Shown here in pieces: positions 27,093 to 37,760 of a DNA stretch of 64,000 bases. Within the stretch, counting starts at the first letter, position 1; every line of letters starts with the position of its first letter. Location of the stretch: assembly GCA_021613335.1 (NCBI GenBank), contig JAJTWR010000392.1, positions 684,001 to 748,000 of the forward strand. Reading direction: 5' to 3'. Both the position numbers and the translations under genes were made by a program. The notes below the pieces were generated by a model that worked only from the letters and a program-made list of their open reading frames with translations, was not told where the DNA came from and ran no database searches. The DNA comes from Whitmania pigra. Lineage: Eukaryota > Annelida > Clitellata > Hirudinida > Haemopidae.

Positions 27093-27399
27093 GATGAGGA
27101 GGAAAACTTCTAATAAAGTTCTATGAATTCTGAAAGAATTTAATGAGTCGTTTAATTAAATTAATTTGATGACCTTAGTAATTTCCATAAATTTATTTTA
27201 GACAATAAAATGGCAAAGGGAAATAATTTTTAATTTTGATTGTAGCGAGTTTGGGGTGATGATGATAAATATTTAGTATCAACAAGTGAGGCTTTATTGA
27301 GTAATTCAACAAATAAAAAAGATGAACAAAACTAAAAACTTTTTTCAGGTTGAATGTAAAACTGATGCATTAACATTGCTACTACTACCATATTTTATG

Positions 27400-27455
27400 G
27401 GCGTGCAGGTTGGTCGAATGGGTTGCGTTCCTGCAGACAATCGCATGATTGATCA
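27400..27455 (+). repeat. Fragment of tRNA-derived SINE
   Basis: GGCGTGCAGGTTGGTCGAATGG and the following ~25 bases match the head of the SINE at 63,571-63,770 with few changes. The match stops before the second promoter box. The fragment sits where most of the exon 1 of CAP gene 3 should be. Confidence 0.65.
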
Positions 27456-27469
27456 ATGCGCCAGCAGTT

Positions 27470-28480
27470 TGTATTATCAATACATTTCGCATGAATTTCG
27501 GTAAATAAATTATGTTATCATCAACAATTTTTTTTTAAACATTCGTATATAAAATTCCTACGTGCTTTTCTTTTAATTTTTCCAGATCTGCATCCTATTT
27601 AATTGAACCATTTTACTACCAACCCGAGTAGGATTAAATTTTGTTTAAGATAATCAGTAGACAAGGGCGGATCTAGAACACTTTGGCGGGAGGGGTCACA
27701 CACTGGAACCGGTGGATTTGCGGGGGTGTCCAGTTACTAAAATATTCGTAGGCAGTGGTAAAATATCGAGATACCTTTTTAAAACATTAAGTTAAAAATG
27801 CATTTTTTAATTTTAATTTTATTTTGTTAATTAATTTTAATTTTTTTATTTTACCTCATTTCAGCCATGGGATGACAGTTGTGAAGATTCTCAAAATATT
27901 GTGAAATCCTGCAAACAAATGGAGCCTTACCATGGACTCAGCCGTTAGGTTTCCACGGCTGACTCCAATTATTTGGTGATTCCATTGAATATTTTGTTTT
28001 TTGACTGCAAAGAGGATGAAAAACTCGGATGCCTGAGACCTGCCTGCATTGAGTACCACTTCGTAAGAATGCATACATGAGTCACTTCTAGAAGAATTTA
28101 TTGTTTAATAAGTTAATTAATATTTTTATTTTTTTTAAAGTTAACAATCATAATTGATCATTATGTTATTTAACATAATGTCAATATCTGTGATAAGAGA
28201 ATCCAGAAGAAACACAAGCTGCATGCTCTCAAATATCATTTATCATCGCATTTAGAATGGTCGAAAATGACTTTATGAAATGTTTTTGCGCATTGGGTTT
28301 GTGGATTTCTTCTTTTTAGTTTTATTTCTTCAATTAACTCCATTGATGATAACATTTCCATATCATAAAATTGCACCTGCAGCTGGTAAGCCCTCCTCTG
28401 AAAACAATTGGATGCTGTTACAAGGACTGTCCGAATCTTGGGGATGTGTAACTTGCTTGCCAGTACGAGTGGGTTGCCTT
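27470..28480 (+). pseudogene. CAP-array gene 3, decayed copy
   Basis: Remnants in gene order: the exon 1/intron 1 border (CAGCAGTTTGTATTATCAAT near 27,471), exon 2 at about 27865-28066, and exon 3 from about 28381. Exon 2 has an in-frame TAG where the others have TAC in the HYVST/EHVST block, plus a later frameshift. Exon 3 reads LVSPPLKTIGCCYKDCPNLGDV then TAA. Exon 1 is mostly gone, next to the SINE fragment. No exon 4 was found. Clearly dead. Confidence 0.8.
27660..27740. mobile_element. Possible transposon end fragment
   Basis: GGGCGGATCTAG...GGGAGGGGTCACAC, in intron 1 of dead gene 3, is GC-rich unlike its surroundings and resembles the termini of several animal DNA transposons. No partner end or target duplication was seen. 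Confidence 0.3.
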
Positions 28481-28679
28481 CAAAACTTAACAATTTATCT
28501 TATTTATTATTAATTGATTTGTGCTGACATTTTCACAAAAAATAAAAAATAAAAATAATAAGTGGGTCATATCAAATGAACTCAATCAATTTTTAAAAAT
28601 TTTCCACCAAAGTGTTTCAAAAATTTTTAACAATTTGACAAAATGAACAGTGGCCTATGTAATAGAGTTTTTCCTGGAT

Positions 28680-29072
28680 TCATGATGAACCGACTTTAGC
28701 CATTTCCGTCTTTTGTTGTCTCAGCATCATTTCCATTCTAATGTCGGTTGAGGACAATAGAAGGATATCATTCGCAGGCAAATATAATTGCACTTCTCCT
28801 GCAGCCCGGATCCTGCGGTGACCAAGAACATCGCCATTTCTGAAAGCCTTTTGTCGGGCAAATAGTTGCCAAAACTGCAGCATTCTTTGGTTTATTATCT
28901 GCGGAAATAATTGGCTCATGACTGGACCGAAAGTTATAATTATATAATTTATAAGCCTAAATTCATTCGAGGCGTATGTCTCCCTAACTTTCAGAATGCA
29001 ACTGACGATTCCCTCCTTTAATGGAGATGGAAGGAGATCAGCAAACATCCATGACAAACATGTGAACAGCAC
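28680..29072 (-). other. Unassigned 130-codon reading frame, perhaps a decayed retroelement
   Basis: Open for 130 codons on the minus strand. A stretch (PLKEGIVSCILKV...NEFRLINYIII) weakly recalls the finger region of non-LTR reverse transcriptases, but the rest does not continue the domain. No start context or splice signals support a host gene. Confidence 0.25.
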
Positions 29073-29912
29073 AAACGATAAAAATCCCTTCGAGAAGATT
29101 CTTCTTCATGCTATCCAGCCCTGGAGCGGATTACTTTTATAGCTACTTTAATAATAATTTTATTAAAAACAACAACAAAAAATAGTATTAATAAATAATA
29201 ATAGTATGCATTAATAATAATAGTAATAATAACTGCTATTGGAGATAAACTTTAAATATTGTTAACTGGCCATTAGAAAATTACTGCTAATAAAAATTTG
29301 GTTTGTAATCGTTTGTAATATAGCTGATATCATAAGACATTTACAGATGATGATCTACTGAAAAATACTGAAATTATCAACCTTTGGCTGCAATATGCCT
29401 ATGTCAACTATTTTATTTAAAATTTAAAAAATATAAAAGTTTGCGTCCGAGAGATCTGCTTTTTAAAGAAATTTTATTATTAATTATCTCTGAAAATATT
29501 TACAAATGTTTCAGCCATGATGAAAGGTCAACGAGAATTGTCAAGCATGTCCTTCAGGTATAAAATAAATCATAAATAAATAAACTACTTATATTTGATG
29601 TTCGTTTATTTGAAACATCATTAATACCATACAAGTGTGCATGCGCTATCAGCGTCTCTTGATGACCATAACCAGCAGCTAAAAAATTAGCATCATGAAA
29701 ATCGCTTATAATTTTTTTTTTTTGTGCAAAGAAGCATAGTTAAAAAATCGTTCAAAGTTAAAAAAAAAAAGTGGTTTGGAGAGCCAAAAATTGAAAAAAC
29801 AAGAAAAAACATCAGACTTAAAAGGTTGTTCAAAGGTCGTCTAAAGTCTTTGTTTGAAAGGTTAAATATCTTAACCATAACTTTTTTTCTGCTACGTTGT
29901 AGTTTAACTGAT

Positions 29913-29965
29913 TATAAAAAGGGTGAGTTCTGGACAAAGTTTATTTTAGTTGCAAGCCAGAAAGG
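29913..29965 (+). promoter_or_regulatory. TATA box and spliced leader of CAP gene 4
   Basis: TATAAAAAGGG at 29913-29923; leader ends CCAGAAAG|GTAACTTTG (donor 29966); acceptor TTGCCAG ends 30063. Nearly identical to the gene 6 promoter. Confidence 0.7.
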
Positions 29966-30072
29966 TAACTTTGTGTAACTGTAAGTGAAGATGAAAGATC
30001 ATTTAAATGTATTTGTTAAATGTAATTTTAAGATGTAATGTTATCAGTTTAAATAATTGCCAGAGAAAAAAA

Positions 30073-30815
30073 ATGAAGAGAATCATATTCGCCATTTTCT
30101 CCTTCCTGGTTTTGGCTCACTGTGAATCTCCAAGTTCAGCTGAAAAGGAGGCGCTGGTTGAAGCTTTGAACGGGCACAGGAGGGACGCAGCACCTTACAA
30201 TCAGCTAGCAGTTTGTATTATACTTTCAATTCTTTTGAATTATCTGAAATAAATTATGTAAGCTTTAATAAAGTTATATTAAAATTAAAATTGTTCGTCC
30301 CTAACTGGTTGCCACTGACCTGGAGAAATGCGTCAAATTTTGTTTGTTTCTTGCGCATTTTAGCATTGGGATGAACATTATTCCAACTTTTCTCATGATG
30401 CTGTGCAATCCTGCAAAAAAGTGTTGAAATTTCCTGGACTCAGTGAGCACGTGTCCACAGCTAACTCCAACTACTTGGTGGATGCAGTGGATTTTGGGTT
30501 CACGACGGCAAAGAGGACGTAAAGCTCGGATGGCCGAGATCTGCCTGCAATGACTACTACGTCGTAAGGATACAAACATGAATCATGTTTAGAATTTTTT
30601 AATAACTTGACTAATAGTCTCATTAGTTAACAGTCATAACTAAGCGTTGGATATTTAATATAATGACTTATAGACACATAGTGAACAAATGAGGAGAATT
30701 CCGAAGAAACACAAGCTGCTCACAAATAACATTTATCACCACATTTAGAATGGTCGAATAACTTTATATGTTAATGTTATGGTGCATCGAGTTTATAGAT
30801 TTTTTATATTACTTT
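30073..30815 (+). pseudogene. CAP-array gene 4, mosaic truncated copy
   Basis: Exon 1 (30073-30210, signal peptide and first helix) is intact and matches gene 6. Exon 2 (30364-30563) has lost one T in the GATTTTTGGGTT run, so the frame fails; TAA follows within about ten codons. A conserved Cys (GCPR in others) also reads TGG. From about 30,500 onward the sequence follows gene 7 instead of gene 6, and that similarity ends abruptly near 30,815 inside intron 2, where the upstream flank of gene 5 begins. Exons 3 and 4 are absent. It could still be transcribed, having an intact promoter. Confidence 0.8.
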
Positions 30816-30818
30816 TTT

Positions 30819-32545
30819 AACAGCAGCCAAACATGTTGTTGTTCAAACGGCCTGGGTATGATATTATTGCTAGTTTTTTTTATTGAAAAACGATGGATAT
30901 TTTTTTATAATGTGCAACAGCTTCTATTAAACGTCTATTAAAATTTAATAGTCTTTACAATTTACAAAATGTACCAATCTATCCAGAAAACGCAAAACCA
31001 AGTCTTTATGAGGGGCAACAAAAAAAAATATATATTATAAAATTTTAAAAAATATCAGTAAAACTATATTCTAAATCAAAGCGTAATATAATAAAAGTGT
31101 ATTATCCTCACCCATTGGCCGTAAACAATTGGGTAGCCATGAGGCTTCTACAAACAAAAATAAGGCATTCAACGGTATAACACACAGGACAATGGATAAG
31201 TATAGTTCTCAGGGTTTTCAAATTTTTTGAATTTCTCGAGATGTCATTTTAACAGGTCGTGGATGACTGATGCCGATGTTGACAAGTAGAATCGATAATG
31301 TTAACATCAGCTTCTACATAAGAACATCTGCGTCCGTGGCTAAGACTCGTGACTTTAGAATCGGCAAAATTAAAGATGAACGGACAGTTATTCATTGTTT
31401 TTTTTATCCCTCCTTGTTGTGGCAGTCTGCGATATGCCTACCTTGGCACAACGTCAGGAGTTTTTGGAGGCTTTGAACAGGTTCAGGAGCGAAGTGTCCC
31501 CCACTAACCAGCCTGCAGTTTGTTTTGAGCTAAATTTTGAAAGTGGACTTTCATTTGACGACTAATTGAAATCGTTTTAAATGACTTCAATTTTAAAAAA
31601 AATTATTAACATGACTTCGTTCGTTTTAGCGATGGCATGATTGGTACGCCCAGATTTGTGAGATGATCCTGGACCTATGCGGGGAAGACGATGACGTTAT
31701 AGAAGGCGCCAGTTACTTCTTGACCAGATCTCCGTCTTCAAACTACCTGCTGACAGCACTCAATTATTGGGTACAAAAAGGCAAAGAGGATATGCAGAAG
31801 GGCTGCAAAGAAACCGTCTGCAAGTTTTACACCGACGTAAGACTTACTTTAACTCTACTTTCATCAAACTTTAAGAAACTATATTTGTTTTTGAACAATT
31901 ATTTTTGAGGTAGTTTTTTTCTTATTTTCTTTTAAATCTTGTATTTTATGAAATCACTAACTTTGGTAAATCATTAGATGTTTTATTACAGTTATGTACT
32001 TTCAGCTAATGCGTGGAATAGTCAGTCGCATTGCCTGTGGTTACAAGAATTGTTCAAATCTTGCTGGAGTCTATGTCGTCTGCCGTTACGATTACTTGTG
32101 AATATCATTTAATTCCTAACATTCCTATAAAACTAATTTTATTGAATGTATTTATTTAATTTCCCAGACATCAAAATAATTAAGATGATAGGATAACATT
32201 TTAAAATACATGTTGTGTTAACATTTATTTCCAGTGGTCACTAAAAGTCACAGATGCCCTTTCACTTGCAAAAGAAGCTTATAAAAAATATGAATTTCTT
32301 TGAATAACTCAAAATTAAAATGTATTCAAGATACAAAAAAATTTAACAAACCTCGAACGTGTTGAATTGTGTATTTTGTATTTTTCATAAATTAAGTTAA
32401 TTAGGTGGGTGTTTAAAGGCAGTCACGATAATTATGTCAGTTTAATTAAATATTTTCAAGAACTACCACTGGGGCAGATGGAATATCGATTAATAATCAA
32501 AACTATTAAGTTAACCTAAAATTAAATTGTTTAATAATGCTGATT
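30819..32545 (+). repeat. Segmental duplication, B unit copy 1
   Basis: Nearly identical to 46693-49733 apart from the 1.3-kb microsatellite present only in the second copy. Similarity starts at CAGCAGCCAAACATG and ends shortly after ATTAAATTGTTTAATAATG. The unit contains a complete B-type CAP gene. Confidence 0.85.
31376..32244 (+). pseudogene. CAP-array gene 5 (B type), frameshifted in the signal peptide
   Basis: Exons 31376-31517, 31630-31836, 32006-32097, 32235-32244. Exon 1 carries eight Ts where the sister gene 8 has seven, throwing the signal peptide out of frame. Exons 2-4 are open and coding-like (DWYAQICEMILDLCGEDDD, GASYF, NYWVQKGKEDMQKGC, IACGYKNC, VYVVCRYDY). Because everything downstream is clean, this is either very recent or a homopolymer error in the assembly. 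The B type differs from the A type by two extra cysteines in exon 2 and Phe instead of His in the first helix. Confidence 0.75.
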
Positions 32546-33079
32546 CGATTTATCTGGAAATTATCGACCTTTGGCTGCAATATGCCCTTGTCAACTATTT
32601 TATTTACAATTTAAAAATATAAAAATTTATAAAGAAATTTTATTATTAATTATCTCTGAAAATATTTATAAATGTTTCAGCCATGATGAAAGGTCAACGA
32701 GAATTGTCAAGTATGTCCTTCAGGTATAAAATAAATCATAAATAAATAAAACTACTTATATTTGATGTTCGTTTATTTGAAACATCATTAATACCATACA
32801 AGTGTGCATCAGCGTCTCTTGATGACCATAACCAGCAGCTAAAAAATTAGCATCATGAAAATCGCTTATAATTTTATTTTTTTATTTTTTGCAAAGAAGT
32901 TAAGAAATCGTTCAAAGTTAAAAAAAATAAGAGGTTTGGAGCGCCAAAAATTGAAAAACAAAAAAAAACATCAGATGCTCAAACTTAAAAGGTGGTTCAA
33001 AGGTCGTCTAAAGTCTTTGTTTGAAAGGTTAAATATCTTAACCATAACTTTTTTTCTGCTACGTTGTAATTTAACTGAT

Positions 33080-33131
33080 TATAAAAAGGGTGAGGTCTGG
33101 ACAAAGTTTATTTTAGTTGCAAGCCAGAAAG
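33080..33131 (+). promoter_or_regulatory. TATA box and spliced leader of CAP gene 6
   Basis: TATAAAAAGGG at 33080-33090, donor AGAAAG|GTAACTTTG at 33132, acceptor TTGCCAG ending 33230, ATG at 33239. Same spacing as in genes 1, 2 and 4. Confidence 0.7.
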
Positions 33132-33238
33132 GTAACTTTGTGTAACTGTAAGTGAAGATGAAAGATCATTTAAATGTATTTGTTAAATGTAGTTTTAAAA
33201 TGTAATGTTATAAGTTTAAATAATTGCCAGAGAAAAAA

Positions 33239-34689
33239 ATGAAGAGAATCATATTCGCCATTTTCTCCTTCCTGGTTTTGGCTCACTGTGAATCTCCAAG
33301 TTCAGCTGAAAAGGAGGCGCTGGTTGAAGCTTTGAACGGGCACAGGAGGGACGCAGCACCTTACAATCAGCTAGCAGTTTGTATTATACTTTCAACTCTC
33401 TTGAATTATCTGAAATAAATTATGTAAGCTTTAATACAGTTGTATTAAAATTGAAATTTTTTGTCCCTAACTGGTTGCTACTGATCTGGAGAAATACGTC
33501 AAATTTTGTTTGTTTCTTGCGCATTTTAGCATTGGGATGAACATTATTCCAACTTTTCTCATGATGCTGTGCAATCCTGCGAAAAAGTGAGAAAATTTCC
33601 TGGACTCAGTGAGCACGTGTCCACAGCTAACTCCAACTACTTGGTGGATGCAGTGGATTTTTGGGTTCAAGACGGCAAAGAGGATGAAAAACTCGGATGC
33701 CCGAGATTTGCTTGCAATGACTACCACGTAGTGAGTATACAAACATGAGTCATGTGTAGAATTGTTTATTTATTATTTAATTATAAGTTAACTGATATTT
33801 TCATTTGTTAAAAATCATAATTTATCGAAATTTAAAAAATGGCTCTGATAACAGAATACAGTTAAAAGGCAAGCTCCTTGTCCACAATAAACATTTATTA
33901 TTACATTTTTGAATGGTCTTTATCATTTATCTCGTTTACGGATTTCTTTTTTTAGTTTTGTTTCATCAACTAACCCCTTTAATTATAATGTTTCCATATA
34001 ACGAAATCATGCACTTCCAGCTGATAAGCTCTCATCTGTCAAGAATTGGATGCGGTTACAAGGACTGTCCGAGTCTTGGGGGTGTCTACGTTGTTTCAGT
34101 ACGATTTCATGTGAGTCAGTGTCCTGACTACATTTAATTACGTTATTTAATTTATTTAATTACTGTTTTATTTTATGACGCGGACGTGTGACGAACTTGA
34201 TGCGGTGTTTTTGTCGTCTGTCTGAGACCACTCGATTCAGTGATTGGATGAGTGTAGCTTTTAGCTTGGCGAAGCTCGGAAAGAGTGTGAGGCGTCGCAA
34301 GCGAGAATGGCAGACGAGTTTTGTGAGCGACAGTTGTAGAAATTATTGTATTTAGTTATCGCTTACTGCTGTTTTCTTTTGCATTTAAGTTGTTGTTTCT
34401 GAGTTTGAATATAATCGCTTTCCAAATATTAGAATCTTGTTTTGTCGCTTCGATTTCATTCTACTCGTTTACGATATATCCAGATAGTAGGAAGAAAGGA
34501 CTTTACAGTCAGTTTCCATCAAAACTTTACAATTTATTACTTATTTACTCAGCAATTACGTCTCTATTATGAATTGACTTGTGGTAGCTATTTTTACATA
34601 AAAATAACATTAAAGACAATGGGTATGTAATAAATTATAAAATATTAACATAAATGCATCTTTTACAATTTACTTGCAGTCTGGACTAG
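33239..34689 (+). pseudogene. CAP-array gene 6 (A type) with altered 3' end and LTR in intron 3
   Basis: Exons 33239-33376, 33530-33730, 34021-34110 and a final exon from 34680. Exons 1 and 2 are intact. Exon 3 has lost two bases (TTGTTTCAG where paralogues have TTGTTTGTCAG), removing the last conserved Cys and shifting the frame. If spliced normally, the last exon would be read in a new frame beyond its usual stop at 34687-34689, giving about 25 extra residues. Intron 3 also contains a 388-bp solo LTR. Whether the product is made and folds is doubtful, but the change is small. Confidence 0.7.
34120..34507 (+). mobile_element. Solo LTR with 5-bp target duplication
   Basis: A 388-bp insertion begins TGTCCTGAC and ends TTTACA, flanked on both sides by GTCAG (34115-34119 and 34508-34512). 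The equivalent introns of genes 2 and 7 go straight from GTGAGT to TTCCATCAAA, so the pre-insertion state is visible. TG...CA ends and a 5-bp duplication are those of LTR retrotransposons. No internal coding or second LTR is present, so it is a recombination product. The copy contains a GC-rich patch unlike its neighbours. Confidence 0.8.
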
Positions 34690-35234
34690 GATATGGAGGA
34701 TCAGATGTTGTACGAATTCTGAAAGAACTCTACACAGAAAAGAATTTAAGAAACGTTGTTGAGTTGTTTAATTAATTAAATTCGTTGATACTTTGATAAT
34801 AAACTTTGACAATTTCAATAAATTCATTTTAAACAGTAACGTGGTAAATGAAAACAATTTTGAATTTTGGTTGTCGCGAGTTTGTGGGCGGTGGTGACGA
34901 ATAATTAGATGTCAATAGTGACCTTTATAGAAAACTTCAATAAATATTTTTTTTATTTGACAAATTTGAAAACTTTTTTTAAATATGAATGTAAAATAGA
35001 TGCTTTGACTGTTATTACTACCACTAATAAAAATAATTTCGTGCGAAAAGAGATCGTACGGCCTTTTTTTCGGAAATCCTCCTGCATTACTCTAAATGGG
35101 AATCAACACATGTATTCAAAAATGTGCTGAGTCTTTAACATCAAAAAAATATCAATTTACAATTTATTTATTTTATTTTTTGAGTACACAAAAAGATTCA
35201 GGCACTACAACAAGCAAATCCTATATTTAGCTCT

Positions 35235-35739
35235 TTCAATTGAATGAACGTGATAAAAGCAATTGAGTAAATGAAAATTTTTCAGACAAAAATAAAATTA
35301 ATTCAATAGGACCTTTGAATAAGGTAAGTTTCAAGTGATGATTTAAACAGTTCTGTTGTCGGAAGTGGATTCCACGTCCATGCCCGCAGACATGAAACGA
35401 CCGGTCTCCCCGCTTGACTGTCCGGGACTTAGGAACAACAAGAGTCAATTTTCAGCCAATGGAGGTCTCTCAGGAAAAGAGTGATGTGATCGAAAGATCT
35501 TCCACTACAAATGAGCCTCGCCGCCGCATTCATGACCTCTTGTGGCGAGTCTGGCAATTGACACTAGCAAGGATCGAATTGCAGTAATCAAGCTTTGAGA
35601 GGATGAGCTGAACTATGAGGGGCATAAAAATTTTATGTGGGAAGAATGGTTTAGCCTCCTTGAGGACGCGTAGCCTGACTTAACATCTTGCAGCAACCCG
35701 TTTAACGTGAGGATTCATAGTCAGGGATGTGTTAAGATA
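35235..35739 (-). mobile_element. CR1/L2-like non-LTR retrotransposon remnant, 3' part
   Basis: Minus-strand translation with several stops and shifts still shows LNTSLTMNPHVKR, then LSKLDYCNSILA and ARLICSGRSFDHIT...LHWLKI, the typical C-terminal reverse-transcriptase block of CR1/L2 elements. It is the continuation of the piece at 36986-37110, separated by a Tc1-type element. Confidence 0.75.
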
Positions 35740-36985
35740 CAGTGCTAGAAAAAATGTTACGACAGTCCCCATTTTTTGTAATAATTTAAGTTTAAATTAT
35801 CGTACGAAGCTCAAATTTAGAAGAACTGTATAATATCCTTAAAGAATATAACTCGTATATTTTTTTTCACTTTGATCAAGAATTAAGCGCAAATCCCACA
35901 AAAATCCTTTTTTTTGCATAGAAATATTGTTACGACAGGTTACAAAAAAACTCATGAATTTCAGTATTTTGGCAAATATTTTTATTTAAAACTAAATGAA
36001 ATAATGTTTCAATAGGATGTCATTCCTCCTTTCTTCGAAATAACATCTATGCACCTATTTTTCATGGAGAAAATCAGTGTTTTGATGACTTTTTCATCCA
36101 AATTTCTCCAGGCGCTCCAAATCGCTTCTTTCAATTCGTTTTCTATGTTATATTGCTGTCCATTGCCATAAACGGATCTTGAAAGAAGGCCCCAGACATT
36201 TTCAATCGGATTCAAGTCGGGGGAACAGGCGGGCCAGTCCATCACTTGCATGTTGGACTCCTGGAAAAATGCTCTGGTTGCCTTGGAAACATGAATAGGA
36301 GCATTATCTTGCTGAAATTCATGTTGTTTTGCTTCAGCAAAAGGAAAGAGATGATCATTGAGCATTTTGATGTACTTCTGAGAGTCCTGCCTCCCTTTCA
36401 AAAGCACCAGTTCCGTCCTCCCAAATGCTGAAATTCCTCCCCAGACCATCACTGAGCCTCCTCCGTGTTTTCTGCTAAAAAACACATCTCTTTCTTTTCT
36501 AAGATCATGTCAATAGTATTTATAGCCATCTGGACCCTCAAGGTTGAATTTTTTTTCATCTGTGAAAATTACGCGTTCCCATCTTTCGTTGTAGCTGACC
36601 ATCTCTTTTGCCCAGAGGAGGCGTTTTTTCTTGTGATGGACTTTCAACGCTGGAGCTCGCTTTCGCATTTCGTATTTCAACTGTCCACTTGAATTAAGAT
36701 AATTGCAGACTGTCCTAACATAGACATCCAAGTCCAGCTTATCTTTTGGCTGTTTACACGAATATTCCCCTTATGAAGCCTCCCTGATGAGACGTCTCTG
36801 AATCTGATTCGAGAGTTTTTTCGGTCTTCTGCCCTTGTATTTCTTACCACATGAGTCTGGATAATCCAAAAAACATTTTATGACAGCTCTTGACCTGTTC
36901 AACTCATTTGCAATCTTTCTTATTAAATAGTTTGCCTTCCTAAGGGTCTGTATGCCCAGAGTCTTCTGATTGCACGCGAAGGGCT
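35740..36985 (-). mobile_element. Tc1-family transposon, dead and right-truncated, nested in a LINE
   Basis: The left end is TA|CAGTGCTAGAAAAAATG at 35738-35740, a typical Tc1 start with its TA target. The transposase is on the minus strand: helix-turn-helix part near 36,850-36,960, catalytic block FTDEKKF, then QQDNAPIH and NPIENVWG with 34 residues between the last two acidic residues (DD34E). In-frame stops at 36510-36512 (TGA for the expected Trp) and 36771-36773 inactivate it. No matching right terminal repeat exists before LINE sequence resumes. Confidence 0.85.
36009..36485 (-). pseudogene. Tc1 transposase, C-terminal catalytic fragment
   Basis: A 158-codon open stretch holding GGGSVMVWGGIS, the second Asp (QQDNAP) and the Glu (NPIEN) of the DD34E triad. 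It is separated from the first Asp by the TGA at 36510-36512 and so cannot be translated as a whole enzyme. Confidence 0.85.
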
Positions 36986-37110
36986 AATGGTAACACCTGC
37001 CGGTTCTAGTAAGCCAATGAAGTTAATGATGCTGCATCTGGCAGCAGATCGAAACCATATTGCATCCGTCCTGTCAGGGTTGAACCGTACTCGTCCAAAT
37101 AATTATTGAA
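36986..37110 (-). mobile_element. CR1/L2-like LINE remnant, upstream part
   Basis: Minus-strand reading gives RFNPDRTDAIWF and then ...EPAGVTISPSRA, matching the LNPxKTExxW block that precedes the LTM..Hv block of CR1/L2 reverse transcriptases. It joins in sense and order to the segment at 35235-35739. Confidence 0.7.
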
Positions 37111-37219
37111 TTAATCACTCAATGATCTTTGTCCTCTTGGTTTGGGTACGTGCTTAATTATTATTCCAGTATTTCAATTTAGATAATTTATTTGCAAATT
37201 GGACTACACTCAATTATAT

Positions 37220-37720
37220 GGCACCCCGTCAAAACAGCCCGGCGTCAAAATAGCCCAAGACAAAATAGCCCCGTCAAAACAGCCCCAACAAAACAGCCCC
37301 GTCAATACAGCCCGATGACAAAATAGCCCAGGACAAAATAGCCCCGTCAAAATAGCGGTAAAAGTTGGATTTGTACATTTCCACATGGCGTGATGATAAG
37401 GTGAGGATAATTTATATTAAATACCAACTTGAAAGTCCACGTAAAGTGAGGAAGTAGCCGGAATCCTACTAACATTTTAGACGATAAATCTTCAAACCAC
37501 TAATTTCGAATTAAATTTGGAACCAGCTATCGGTTAATGTATTCAACTCACAAAATTATTTTAAATACATTGACGGGGCTATTTTGTCCTGGGCTATTTT
37601 GACGCGGTGCTATTTTGACGCGGGGCTATTTTGAAGCGGGGCTATTTTGACGCGGGGCTAGTTTGACGGGGCTGTTTTGTCGGTGCTCTTTTGTCGCCGG
37701 GCTATTATGACGGGTCACCC
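37220..37720. mobile_element. MITE-like element whose inverted ends are minisatellites
   Basis: The left arm (37220-~37356) is 8-9 degenerate ~16-base units of the kind GACAAAATAGCCCC. The right arm (~37572-37720) is the same units in inverse orientation (GGGGCTATTTTGTC). The outermost bases GGCACCCCGTCAAAACAGCCC and GGGCTATTATGACGGGTCACCC pair as terminal inverted repeats. The centre is unrelated AT-rich DNA with no coding. No clear target duplication was seen. Confidence 0.75.
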
Positions 37721-37760
37721 ACCTGCCCACAATAAACAACACATTGTCCAATATAGTTGA

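Noticed and set aside
31270..31476. Frame beginning MPMLTSRIDNVN, also present at 48449-48685
   Set aside because: It is conserved only because the DNA is a recent duplication. It overlaps the signal-peptide exon in another frame, and the two copies diverge in frame at the T homopolymer.
37228..37715. CRISPR-like array of short repeats
   Set aside because: Units are directly adjacent without unique spacers, are inverted between the two halves, and the genome is animal.
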